Shown piece after piece: positions 1 to 7,717 of a stretch of 14,374 nucleotides of DNA (its first letter is position 1; the number at the start of each line of letters is the position of its first letter). Location: positions 1-14,374 of the forward strand of contig CALFLJ010000258.1 of NCBI GenBank assembly GCA_937880335.1. The letters run 5' to 3'. This DNA is from an uncultured Succinatimonas sp. (GTDB taxonomy: Bacteria; Pseudomonadota; Gammaproteobacteria; Enterobacterales; Succinivibrionaceae). Both the position numbers and the translations under genes were made by a program. A model generated the notes under the pieces. That model was not told where the DNA came from and made no database searches. It saw only the letters and a list, made by a program, of their open reading frames with translations.

Positions 1-1
1 T

Positions 2-751
2 TTCGATTTCTCTATTGGTGCAAATATTATTCTTTCTTCAATTATAGGTTGCCAGTTAGCTACTTATTTTGATTTAGGTTATTTAGGGTTAATTGCAGGT
101 TCAATTGCAACCGGAGCTTTTGTTGGCTTGTGCAATGGCTTTTTGTATATAAAATTGCGTATTCCATCAATGATTGTAACCGCAGGTTTAGCTCTTATAT
201 ATGAGTCATTAGCAAATATAATGGCAGGTGGCCGTGAGTTAACTTTGCCATCTGAGTTACGTGCATTTGGTCAAATGCCTGGAAATATCATTTTAGCTGT
301 TATTACATTCATCATTGCTTACGTAATTTTAAATTACACTAAGTTTGGAACTTATACCTATGCTATTGGTTCTGATGAGTATGTAGCGAAGAATATGGGC
401 ATAAATGTTGACAAGTTTAAAGTTCTGGCTTTTATATTAAGTGGCGCATTTTTTGGTGCTATGGCTGTTTTAACTATTAGTTACGGATCTTCAATGGTTG
501 CTGTAACAGGAATGTCTTCAATGAGTCGTAACTTCGTTCCTACTATGGGATGCTTCTTTGGTTTGGCTTTTATGAAATATGGTATTCCACTGCAGGCAAT
601 TATCTTAGGTGAGTTTATCGTTAATATCATATTCTTTGGTTTTATCTCCCTAGGTGCTCCTACTGCTATTCAAGACGTTATCACTGGTTTGGCATTACTC
701 ATAATTATCACCTTCACCACTAAGGTATCTAAGGGCGAAATTGTTAAATAG
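2..751 (+). CDS. Sugar ABC transporter permease (RbsC family), 3' part
   Basis: This is an inner-membrane permease subunit of a sugar importer; the 5' end lies outside the window. The frame is open from base 2 and encodes 249 residues before TAG. The visible part begins with FDFSIGAN, which corresponds to the 'D-S-G' membrane motif of RbsC/AraH/YtfT-type permeases (commonly DLSVG), so roughly the first 60-80 residues are missing. The protein is very hydrophobic, with repeated predicted helices. It has the family's cytoplasmic loop near YTKFGTYTYAIGSDEYVAKNMGI (coupling-helix region that docks on the ATPase) and the usual glycine-rich C-terminal helices. The ATPase gene starts 10 bp downstream, and a second, clearly different permease follows it, so this subunit probably forms a heterodimer. 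The sugar is inferred from araA downstream, not from this sequence. Confidence 0.9.
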   Translation, partial: FDFSIGANIILSSIIGCQLATYFDLGYLGLIAGSIATGAFVGLCNGFLYIKLRIPSMIVTAGLALIYESLANIMAGGRELTLPSELRAFGQMPGNIILAVITFIIAYVILNYTKFGTYTYAIGSDEYVAKNMGINVDKFKVLAFILSGAFFGAMAVLTISYGSSMVAVTGMSSMSRNFVPTMGCFFGLAFMKYGIPLQAIILGEFIVNIIFFGFISLGAPTAIQDVITGLALLIIITFTTKVSKGEIVK

Positions 752-760
752 GGGCTTAAA

Positions 761-2263
761 ATGAGTGAAGTAAGATTACAAGTTAGAAATATTAGTAAAC
801 ACTTTGGTATCACAAGAGCCCTCAACAATATCTCTTTTGATATCAATAAAGGTGAGGTTCATGCTCTTATAGGTGAGAATGGATCTGGTAAATCGACTAT
901 GACAAATATGTTGACCGGTATTTATCCAATGGAAAGTGGTCAATTTATTTTAGATGGTGTTGAGGTGCACTCTTTAAATCAGGTTGATGCTAATAATCAT
1001 GGTATTTCTATTATCGTTCAGGAATTAGGTACATTATCTGGTTTAACAGTTGCTGAAAATATCTTCTTAGGTCATGAAGATCGCTTCATTACCGCTGGTT
1101 TTAGAAATACTAATGCAATGAATGCTGAGGCAAATCGTCTTTTAAAAGAGTATGGATTTGACTACATTAAAGCTAATAAATTAGTAGATGATTATAACTT
1201 TGAAGATCGTAAGTTAATTGAAATTGTTAAGGCAACTTACTTTCATCCAAAGATTGTAGTTATCGATGAGACAACTACAGCTTTGTCACAGGAAGGTCGT
1301 GAAGAGCTTTATAAACATATGAATAGAATTCGTGATGAAGGAAATACTGTTATTTTCATTTCACACGACTTGCCTGAGATTTTAGATAAATCAGACACTA
1401 TTACTATTTTACGTGATGGTGAGTATATAGACACTGTTAAGTCTACAGATGTTACAGAAGATGATCTTAAGAGATTAATGGTTGGACGTGAGGTTACAGG
1501 TAAATACTACCGTAACGATTATGGCGAACCAATTTCGGATGAAGTAGTTCTATCTATTAAGAACGTTACTGTTCCAAATCTTATTAAAAATGTAAGTTTT
1601 GACTTGCATAAAGGTGAAATTTTGGGATTTGGTGGACTTTCTGAATCTGGTATGCATGAGATTGGTAAGGCTATTTTTGGAGCAAGTTTTGATCGTGAAG
1701 GAGAGGTTGTTCTTCCTAACGGTACTCAGATTAATGATATCCCAACTGCAATTCGTAATTCTATTGCTTATACATCAAAAGATCGTGACAACGAATCCAT
1801 TGTAAAGAATCAGAGTATTAAAGATAACATTGCTTTGCCATCTTTAGGGGCATTACGTCTTGGCAAAACCAGACTCTTAAGTTGGAAGAAAATTAAAGCT
1901 TTCGCGGAAAAATATGCTAAAGAAATGTCAGTCAAGATGGTTAACACAGATCAGTTTGTATCTGAGCTATCTGGAGGTAACAAGCAAAAGGTTGTTTTAG
2001 CTCGTTGGATTGGTAAAGGATCTGATATTGTTGTGTTAGATAGTCCTACTCGTGGTATCGACATTAAGGTAAAGCAAGATATTTACCAGCTTATGGATCA
2101 GATGCGAAAAGAAGGTAAGTCTATTATTATGATCTCAGAGGAGTTAATGGAGTTAATTGGTATGTGTGATCGCATTATCATCATGAAAGATGGTGAAATT
2201 AAAGGCGAATTACCGCGCTCTAAAGAACTTAATGAAAACAGTTTAATCTCTATGATGGTTTAA
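761..2263 (+). CDS. Sugar ABC transporter ATPase, two fused nucleotide-binding domains (RbsA/MglA/YtfR family)
   Basis: This is the cytoplasmic energy subunit of the importer: 500 residues, the usual length for the double-domain sugar ATPases. The N-terminal domain has a good Walker A (GENGSGKST, 38-46), Q-loop VQEL (86-89), Walker B with catalytic Glu (IVVIDE, 165-170) and switch His (ISHD, H202). Its ABC signature is degenerate: NFEDRK where LSxGQ is expected, near 146-151. The C-terminal domain has a perfect signature (LSGGNKQK, 403-410). Its P-loop is replaced by GLSESGMHE (292-300), and its Walker B carries Ser where the catalytic Glu normally sits (VVLDSPTRGID, 425-434). A poor C-terminal P-loop is normal for this family; the other changes make one of the two composite ATP sites look dead. 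The start is the only sensible ATG, with weak GGGG upstream, and the gene is tightly spaced in the operon. Confidence 0.95.
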   Translation: MSEVRLQVRNISKHFGITRALNNISFDINKGEVHALIGENGSGKSTMTNMLTGIYPMESGQFILDGVEVHSLNQVDANNHGISIIVQELGTLSGLTVAENIFLGHEDRFITAGFRNTNAMNAEANRLLKEYGFDYIKANKLVDDYNFEDRKLIEIVKATYFHPKIVVIDETTTALSQEGREELYKHMNRIRDEGNTVIFISHDLPEILDKSDTITILRDGEYIDTVKSTDVTEDDLKRLMVGREVTGKYYRNDYGEPISDEVVLSIKNVTVPNLIKNVSFDLHKGEILGFGGLSESGMHEIGKAIFGASFDREGEVVLPNGTQINDIPTAIRNSIAYTSKDRDNESIVKNQSIKDNIALPSLGALRLGKTRLLSWKKIKAFAEKYAKEMSVKMVNTDQFVSELSGGNKQKVVLARWIGKGSDIVVLDSPTRGIDIKVKQDIYQLMDQMRKEGKSIIMISEELMELIGMCDRIIIMKDGEIKGELPRSKELNENSLISMMV

Positions 2264-2281
2264 TAAAGGAGATAGCGAATT

Positions 2282-3247
2282 ATGTCAGATGCAGTAGCTG
2301 AAATTAACAAAGAGAAAGAGTTAGCCTCTTTGCGCAGAATGAGATTGATCCGTACTCTTTTACCTGTTGTAGGATTAATCTTAGTATTTTTACTTTTTAC
2401 TTACCTTACTGATTTTAGAATGATCAAGCGTTTACACTTAGTTATGTCTCAAGTGTATGTAATTATGATTGCTTCCATGGGGGTATTTTTCATTATGACC
2501 ATGGGCGGTCTAGATTTTTCTCAAGGATCTATTCTAGGTTTGTCCGCAATCGTAGTTTGTGCCTTATCAAACTATAATATACCTTTAGCAATTTTAGGAG
2601 GCATTGTAACAGGTGCTCTAATAGGAGCGATTAATGGATATTTCTATGTAAATCGCAAAATTAAATCATTTATCGTAACAATCTGTACCATGTTCTTATT
2701 CCGTGGTTTGATTAAGTTCTTAACAACTAATTCACCTGTAAAAGGATCTCTAGATCTTATTCATATGGATAGTACTGGTTTTAAGATTGTTTGCACAGCA
2801 ATAGTACTTGTGATTGGTCTTATTGCATTTAACTACACAAGATTTGGTGTCTATTTAAGAGCAATTGGTGCAGGTGAGAAAGCTGCTAAGTTCTCAGGTA
2901 TTCGTACTGACCGTGTTAAGTTTCTAGTATACGTATTAGCTGGTGCTATTACAGGTTTTGCTGCATTCATTTCTGCTATCAAGGTTGGTTCTGTTACTTC
3001 ATCTGGCGGCAACCAGTTGGAAACTCAAATCCTAATTGCTCTAGTATTAGGTGGTATGCCGATTTCAGGTGGTGCAATGGCTCGTTTTAGTAATTGTGTA
3101 GTAGGTTCATTACTTTATGTTGTATTAAGTTCCGGATTAACAATGATTGGTTTACAAACACAGACCATGCAGTTAATTCAGGGCTTTATATTCTTAGTAT
3201 TCGTTGCAATCTTTGCTGATCGCAAATCATTATCAGTTATTAAATAA
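2282..3247 (+). CDS. Second sugar ABC transporter permease (RbsC family)
   Basis: A complete inner-membrane permease of 321 residues, a typical length for RbsC, YtfT and YjfF. The N-terminus is a short charged cytoplasmic stretch (about 1-24) followed by many hydrophobic helices. The family motif appears as MGGLDFSQGSILGLS around residues 75-89, and the cytoplasmic coupling region as NYTRFGVYLRAIGAGEKAAKFSGI around 184-207. The translation start has a strong Shine-Dalgarno, AAGGAGA, about nine bases upstream. It lies 18 bp after the ATPase stop. Because it differs in sequence from the permease upstream of the ATPase, the likely complex is a heterodimeric channel with one fused ATPase, as in YtfR/YtfT/YjfF, rather than the homodimeric AraH or RbsC arrangement. 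The substrate is inferred from araA to be L-arabinose or an arabinose-like furanose. Confidence 0.93.
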   Translation: MSDAVAEINKEKELASLRRMRLIRTLLPVVGLILVFLLFTYLTDFRMIKRLHLVMSQVYVIMIASMGVFFIMTMGGLDFSQGSILGLSAIVVCALSNYNIPLAILGGIVTGALIGAINGYFYVNRKIKSFIVTICTMFLFRGLIKFLTTNSPVKGSLDLIHMDSTGFKIVCTAIVLVIGLIAFNYTRFGVYLRAIGAGEKAAKFSGIRTDRVKFLVYVLAGAITGFAAFISAIKVGSVTSSGGNQLETQILIALVLGGMPISGGAMARFSNCVVGSLLYVVLSSGLTMIGLQTQTMQLIQGFIFLVFVAIFADRKSLSVIK

Positions 3248-3254
3248 CAATTAC

Positions 3255-3280
3255 TTCCCTTGTAGAAACAAGGGAATTTT
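3255..3280 (+). terminator. Intercistronic hairpin with short T tract before araA
   Basis: A perfect 8-bp inverted repeat, TTCCCTTG / CAAGGGAA, with a 6-base loop is followed directly by TTTT. It starts seven bases after the second permease stop. It is shaped like a small intrinsic terminator, and the U tract is short but lies in a very AT-rich stretch. It could act as a leaky terminator that lowers araA relative to the transporter, or as a 3' stabilising structure after RNA processing. The right arm contains AGGGA, the only ribosome-binding-like sequence for an ATG at 3281, which is one reason to prefer the later araA start. Confidence 0.5.
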
Positions 3281-3316
3281 ATGAATTTTTTAAATTTTAT
3301 TGAAGGTCAAAGAAAA

Positions 3317-4756
3317 ATGAACAAGTTATATTTTGTTGTAGGTTCACAGGATCTTTATGGTGACGAGTGCTTAAAGCAAGTCGCAGCAGATGCAGCTAAG
3401 ATGACTGAATTTTTTAATGCTCATCTTAAAGGGGTTGAAGTTGTTTTACTTCCTACTGTAGTTAATTCAGAGACTTGTATTGACGATTTACGTAAGGCAA
3501 GTTGTGACGATGATTGTATCGGTGTTATGACTTGGATGCATACATTCTCACCTGCTAAGATGTGGATTAAGGGATTACAAGAGTTACGTAAACCTTTATT
3601 ACATTTACATACTCAAGCTAATGAAAAGTTACCATACGATTCAATTGATATGGATTTTATGAATTTAAACCAGGCAGCCCATGGTGATCGTGAGTATGGT
3701 TTTATTTTAGCTCGTATGAGAATACCTCACAAGGTTGTTGCAGGATACTATGAGCATGAAGATGTTATTGCTGAGATTGGTAAGTTTGTTGATGTAGCAA
3801 AAGCAATAAACTTCTCTAAACATTTAAAGGTAGCCTCTTTTGGTAATAATATGCGTGAGGTTGCCGTAACTGATGGTGATAGAGTTGAATCTCAAATCAA
3901 ATTTGGTTGGGAGTGCAACTATTTTGCTATTGGTGATTTAGTAAAGGAAATTAACGCTGTTACCGACGCTGAAGTTGATGCCAAGATGGATGAATATACC
4001 TCTAAATATGTAATGAAGACTGATAAGGTAGATGCAGTTCGTGAACAGGCTCGCTATGAAGTTGGTTTGGAGAAATTTTTATCCGCTCGTAATTTAGGTG
4101 CTTTTGCCGATACTTTCCAAGATTTATATGGTTTAGCTCAGTTACCTGGCATTGCAGCTCAGAACCTTATGGGTAAAGGTATTGGCTTTGGTCCTGAGGG
4201 TGATTATAAGATCTCAGCTCTTTCTGCTGTTTTAATGAAGATGTCAGAGGGGAGAGAGGGGGCAACTGGTTTTATTGAGGACTATACTTATGATCTTACT
4301 AAGGGACAAGAATTAGAGTTAGCCTCTCATATGCTAGAGGTTCCAGTAAACTTTGCTGCAACAAAACCAGAGATTGACGTATTACCATTAGGAATTGGTG
4401 GTAAGGCTGATCCTGCCCGTTTAATATTTGACGGTGTTGAAGGTGACGGTATACAAGTTACCATGGTTGATATGGGAGATCGTTTCCGTATCATATGTGC
4501 CGATATCGAATTAGTAAAACAGCCTAAGCCAATGCCTAATTTACCTGTAGCAAGAATTATGTATCGTCATAAGCCTAATTTTGCTATTGGAACTGCTGCA
4601 TGGTGCTATGCTGGAGGTGCTCACCATAGTGTAGTTTCTACTGCGTTAACTCGTGAGGATATTGCATTATTTGCAAAGTTAACCGGTACTGAGTTTATTG
4701 CTATTGGTGAAGACACTACAAAAGAAGATTTAATGAGATTAGGTTGCTGCTGCTAA
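3317..4756 (+). CDS. araA: L-arabinose isomerase
   Basis: Cytoplasmic enzyme that interconverts L-arabinose and L-ribulose (EC 5.3.1.4), the first step of bacterial arabinose use. It has 479 residues from the chosen start and matches E. coli AraA along its length by eye. It begins with the family's N-terminal strand YFVVGSQDLYG and contains HTFSPAKMWI, SIDMDFMNLNQAAHG and NMREVAVTDGD. The metal and catalytic residues are present: Glu294 (PEGDYK), Glu321 (FIEDYTY), His338 (SHMLEV) and the GGAHH pair at 436-437. An ATG at 3281 would add 12 residues not found in the family, and its only ribosome-binding site is buried in the preceding hairpin. The ATG at 3317 has GAAGG ten bases upstream. The C-terminus ends in three consecutive Cys residues, which is unusual. 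It sits with pentose ABC transporter genes; araB and araD are not in the window. Confidence 0.97.
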   Translation: MNKLYFVVGSQDLYGDECLKQVAADAAKMTEFFNAHLKGVEVVLLPTVVNSETCIDDLRKASCDDDCIGVMTWMHTFSPAKMWIKGLQELRKPLLHLHTQANEKLPYDSIDMDFMNLNQAAHGDREYGFILARMRIPHKVVAGYYEHEDVIAEIGKFVDVAKAINFSKHLKVASFGNNMREVAVTDGDRVESQIKFGWECNYFAIGDLVKEINAVTDAEVDAKMDEYTSKYVMKTDKVDAVREQARYEVGLEKFLSARNLGAFADTFQDLYGLAQLPGIAAQNLMGKGIGFGPEGDYKISALSAVLMKMSEGREGATGFIEDYTYDLTKGQELELASHMLEVPVNFAATKPEIDVLPLGIGGKADPARLIFDGVEGDGIQVTMVDMGDRFRIICADIELVKQPKPMPNLPVARIMYRHKPNFAIGTAAWCYAGGAHHSVVSTALTREDIALFAKLTGTEFIAIGEDTTKEDLMRLGCCC

Positions 4757-4780
4757 TTTAATTTTCTAAAAATATCCATG

Positions 4781-4821
4781 AACCCCGTTATTGATTGCAA
4801 CGATTGATGACGGGGTTTTTT
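4781..4821 (+). terminator. Strong rho-independent terminator after araA
   Basis: AACCCCGT at 4781-4788 pairs with ACGGGGTT at 4810-4817. The pairing continues inward through an AT/GU-rich stem (several G-U wobbles) to a loop of about three bases, and TTTTTT follows at the base of the stem. It lies 24 bp after the araA stop and very probably ends the arabinose operon transcript. Confidence 0.93.
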
Positions 4822-5151
4822 ATATAAAATTTAAATACGAGATCAAGTTTTTCATATTAAAGATTATGATAGGTGGGGGAAGAGTTGCAACTGTATGTAG
4901 GTGGCAAAATGTGGAAACTTATTTATGACGACTTTTTATAAAACATAGAAACAACTATCTAAATTACACTCAAAAAGAAGTAATAAATATAATTATGAAT
5001 AAAAGTTAGCTTTTGTAAAAGCACACTTAAATGTAGATGAGATTTTAAGGTTTTATAAAAGGGAGAAGACCTTTAAGAATTTAGAGCTCTTAGAAAATCG
5101 ATAAATAATACATTGAGATGGTATATCCATAAATAATATTTTAAAAATTAA
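4822..5151. other. Intergenic region between two convergent terminators
   Basis: About 330 bp of AT-rich DNA lies between the araA terminator and the terminator of the leftward transporter gene. No start codon with a ribosome-binding site opens a credible gene on either strand, and I see no RNA gene or long repeat. The only structure I can point to is a short open stretch at 5003-5100 that may be the remains of a transposase (listed separately). Because both flanks are terminated, this segment is not obviously transcribed. Confidence 0.7.
5003..5136 (+). pseudogene. Possible decayed transposase fragment
   Basis: One frame is open for 33 codons (5003-5101) without a start codon. It reads in part LNVDEILRFYKREKTFKNLE, which resembles the C-terminal DDE-domain segment of IS4/IS1634-type transposases, where a 'D-E-hydrophobic-x-x-Y-R/K-x-R' stretch is followed by 'E-K-x-F-x-N-L'. 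After a frame change near 5095 another frame continues with LRWYIHK, which would fit the basic 'K-R-x-x-V-H' segment that follows in such proteins. No terminal inverted repeats or target duplications were recognised. The match is from memory of family patterns, is short, and could be chance in AT-rich DNA. Confidence 0.22.
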
Positions 5152-5187
5152 AAGGCCTATTCCTGTTAATTTTAGGGAATAGTCCTT
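5143..5187 (-). terminator. Rho-independent terminator for the leftward BASS transporter gene
   Basis: Read on the minus strand, AAGGACTATTCC pairs with GGAATAGGCCTT (12 bp, one mismatch) across a 12-base loop and is followed by TTTTAATTTTT. The plus strand has no T tract after the hairpin, so it points leftward. It lies about 70 bp past the transporter stop. A second inverted repeat, ACCTTATCA/TGATAAGGT at 5247-5272, overlaps that stop codon but lacks a good T tract. Confidence 0.7.
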
Positions 5188-5256
5188 AGGATCATGAATA
5201 TGAACTAGAAATTTAAGTGATAACTTTTTGTTGTCATTATGTTTAAACCTTATCAG

Positions 5257-6255
5257 TTATTCTTGATAAGGTTCTTTTCCTTGATTTTCCCACTCTTTAA
5301 GCTTATGTTCTCGATACCACATTTGATAAGCATTGACTAAATTCTGCCAAAGAATATAACAACCAGGAGCAATTGCAGCAGAAGGGGTAAGGTATATTAA
5401 AGATACCCACAGACCAAAAACCATATTCTTTTGTCCCATCGCTTGACCTGCTGTAACACGTTGTCCTGAAAAGCTACCTATAAATTTTCCAAAAAGGAAT
5501 TGAAATACAGTACATAACAAACCTACAAGAGCTAGTCCCCACAGTAAATTTGTATTTTCATTTGAATTGATTATGTTAGCAAATGTTCTTGAAGATACAA
5601 CAGTAAGGCAAATAACCCAGAGGTAAAGCCCCAAGTCTTTGCAGTTAGTTATAATGAAATTGTGAAATTTTTTTAGAAATTTTCTGACAAAAAAAGCTAA
5701 AAAAAGAGGTAGTACAATAACAGGGAAAACTCTTTTAGCTAAAATTAAAAATTGGACTAAAAAAGATCCTTTATCAACTTCGCAAAATATAGGAAATACA
5801 AGCGGAATCGCTATAGCAGATGCAATATTATTAAGTAATATGAAAGATGTGAGAGATGATTCATTTCCCCCAAGTTTCCCTGCTAATACTGCAGCTGAGG
5901 CTGCCGTTGGTGTAATAAAGCAAATAATTATTCCTTCAATTGGGATTTTATACGAGGAATCTTTATTAAAAGCTATAAATAAAGCAAATATAAATACTAT
6001 TAAAACTTGAATTGCAATTATGTAAAAATGCCAAGGCTTAGGTTTCATATCCTTAATTTTAACTTTGCAAAAAGCACAAAAAAGCATAACAAAAATCAAG
6101 ATTGGTAATCCATCTGTTGCAATAAACCAAGCGAAAGGCTTAAGAGGGGTTAGTGATTTTATATTGTGGAATGCAAGGAAAATAAAAAATCCCGCGCTGA
6201 TGGCTATTATTAGCATATAGGTGCGAAATAGACGTACAATTTTTTGTTTATTCAT
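5257..6255 (-). CDS. BASS-family (bile acid:sodium symporter-like) membrane transporter
   Basis: Predicted inner-membrane transporter of 332 residues with about ten hydrophobic segments, consistent with the BASS superfamily fold. The first strong motif is TPTAASAAVLAGKLGGN at 115-131, matching the conserved polar, substrate- and sodium-binding half-repeat of the family. The second is GQKNMVFGLW plus TPSAAIAPGCYILWQN around 274-305, matching the second crossover helix. The C-terminal tail (about 312-332) is charged and probably cytoplasmic. Most bacterial members carry organic acids rather than bile salts; the substrate here cannot be told from sequence. The gene stands alone, convergent to araA and divergent from pmbA. 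The start is the first Met of the frame, with only a weak GAGAA-like ribosome-binding site. Confidence 0.85.
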   Translation of the reverse strand: MNKQKIVRLFRTYMLIIAISAGFFIFLAFHNIKSLTPLKPFAWFIATDGLPILIFVMLFCAFCKVKIKDMKPKPWHFYIIAIQVLIVFIFALFIAFNKDSSYKIPIEGIIICFITPTAASAAVLAGKLGGNESSLTSFILLNNIASAIAIPLVFPIFCEVDKGSFLVQFLILAKRVFPVIVLPLFLAFFVRKFLKKFHNFIITNCKDLGLYLWVICLTVVSSRTFANIINSNENTNLLWGLALVGLLCTVFQFLFGKFIGSFSGQRVTAGQAMGQKNMVFGLWVSLIYLTPSAAIAPGCYILWQNLVNAYQMWYREHKLKEWENQGKEPYQE

Positions 6256-6361
6256 AAAATATAGTTCTCAAAAAGTTTTAGCTAATTTTAATGCTCTAAT
6301 TCTTAAATATTCGTGATACAGTTTGTATATATTAGGGAAAATTTTTAGGGAAGAACAATAA

Positions 6362-7717
6362 ATGAGCGATTATACAGCAAAGATTTTTGAACAAGAGCAA
6401 CGCTTATGTTCAATTGCTAATGATACAGTTGATTTTGCATTAAAAAATGGGGCTGATGAGGTAGAAATTAATATAGGTGGTGTTACAGGTATAAATATCT
6501 CTAGTAGAGACTGTGATCTTGAAAATATTGAGTTTAATCGAGATAACGGCATGGATATTACAGTATTCTGTAAAAAGAAAAGGGGAAGCGCATCTACAAC
6601 AGATCTAAGTAAGAAGGCTATTTCAGATTGTGTTTTATCTGCAATAAATATTGCAGACTATGCAGATGTAGATAAAGATGCAGGTCTTTGTGATAAGGAA
6701 CTTCAGTGTCAAAATTTTTTGGATTTGGATTTATTATTTGACGCAGATTTAGATCCTGAATTTTTAGCAGCTGAAACAGTCAATTTAGAAAAACAAGCTG
6801 TTGCAGAACTTCCTACTTTGATAAAAAGCTCAGACGGAGCAAGTTTTTCTGCATCAGTTGGTACAGATGTTCTTGCTAATTCTCAAGGATTTTGTCATGC
6901 ACGTTCAGCAAGCACATTCTCTAAAAGTTTAACTCTTTTAGGAGAAAGTGCTGGCGCTATGGAACGTGGAAGTGGATATTCTATCTCTAGATGCTTTGAC
7001 CTTCTTGAAAGTAATCAAACAGTTATTAAAGAAGCGTTGGATAAAACCTTAGGAAAACTGAACCCTCATCCTGTTCCGACAGGAGAGTACAGTATAATAT
7101 TTACTAAAGGTGCGGCTGTATCGTTGTGGCAAAGTTTAGTTTCAGCCATTGCAGGTAGTGCTGTTTATAGAAAAAGCTCTTTTTTGTGTAATAAATTGGG
7201 GGAAAAAATTCTTCCAGATTTTGTTTCTATAAAGGAAGATCCAACTTTAAAAAGAGCATTTGGTTCAGCAAATTATGATAATGAGGGCGTTGGTGTAAAG
7301 CCTCTTCAAATTGTTGGTGATGGTGAACTCTTAGAGTACTTGTTGTCAACCTATTCATCTAGAAAGCTCAATATGAAATCTAATGGCCATAGTGGTGGAA
7401 TATATAATTGGATTATAGATTTTAAAGAAAATACTGTAAGTTTTGATGATATTTTAAAAGAGGCTAAACAAGGCTTAGTTATTGATAGTTTAATGGGACA
7501 AGGTGTTGATTTAGTAAGTGGAAACTATTCTCGTGGAGCGTCAGGTTATTTCTTTAAAGACGGTCAGCGTCAGCATGCTGTTTCGCAGATAACTATTGCG
7601 GGAAATCTAAAGGATATGTTTTTAGATATGTCTTTGATGGGAAATGATGTAGACCCACGATACAAGATCAAAACAGGATCAATATTAATTCCTAAAATGA
7701 CTGTATCTGGAACTTAA
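6362..7717 (+). CDS. pmbA: TldE/PmbA family peptidase-modulator protein
   Basis: Cytoplasmic partner subunit of the TldD/TldE heteromeric metallopeptidase. In E. coli this complex trims the microcin B17 leader and degrades the antitoxin CcdA. The protein has 451 residues against 450 for E. coli PmbA, and it aligns throughout. Examples are the N-terminal stretch INISSRDCDLENIEFN then GSASTTDLS, the central SGSVYRKS-like AGSAVYRKSSFL, and the C-terminal SNGHSGGIYNW, LMGQGVD, NYSRGASGY and TIAGNLKDMF. There is no HExxxH zinc site, as expected for TldE; the metal ligands lie in TldD, which is not in the window. The start has AGGGAAG eight bases upstream. It is monocistronic here, divergent from the BASS transporter, and convergent with the FliL-like gene. 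Its natural substrate in this organism is unknown. Confidence 0.95.
   Translation: MSDYTAKIFEQEQRLCSIANDTVDFALKNGADEVEINIGGVTGINISSRDCDLENIEFNRDNGMDITVFCKKKRGSASTTDLSKKAISDCVLSAINIADYADVDKDAGLCDKELQCQNFLDLDLLFDADLDPEFLAAETVNLEKQAVAELPTLIKSSDGASFSASVGTDVLANSQGFCHARSASTFSKSLTLLGESAGAMERGSGYSISRCFDLLESNQTVIKEALDKTLGKLNPHPVPTGEYSIIFTKGAAVSLWQSLVSAIAGSAVYRKSSFLCNKLGEKILPDFVSIKEDPTLKRAFGSANYDNEGVGVKPLQIVGDGELLEYLLSTYSSRKLNMKSNGHSGGIYNWIIDFKENTVSFDDILKEAKQGLVIDSLMGQGVDLVSGNYSRGASGYFFKDGQRQHAVSQITIAGNLKDMFLDMSLMGNDVDPRYKIKTGSILIPKMTVSGT

Noticed and set aside
1599..1805. Open frame of 68 codons on the plus strand inside the ABC ATPase gene
   Set aside because: It lies wholly inside a well-conserved coding region in another frame, has no ribosome-binding site and gives no recognisable protein.
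4822..5151. Non-coding RNA or riboswitch in the gene-free region
   Set aside because: No conserved fold, promoter plus terminator pair, or GC-rich structured core was recognisable; the terminators found belong to the flanking genes.
5247..5272. Nine-bp inverted repeat over the stop codon of the BASS transporter gene as its terminator
   Set aside because: The minus-strand continuation lacks a T tract, while a better hairpin with T tract lies about 70 bp further on; it may be a 3' structure only.
6370..6552. Open frame of 60 codons on the minus strand over the 5' end of pmbA
   Set aside because: It is antisense to conserved PmbA sequence and has no independent support.
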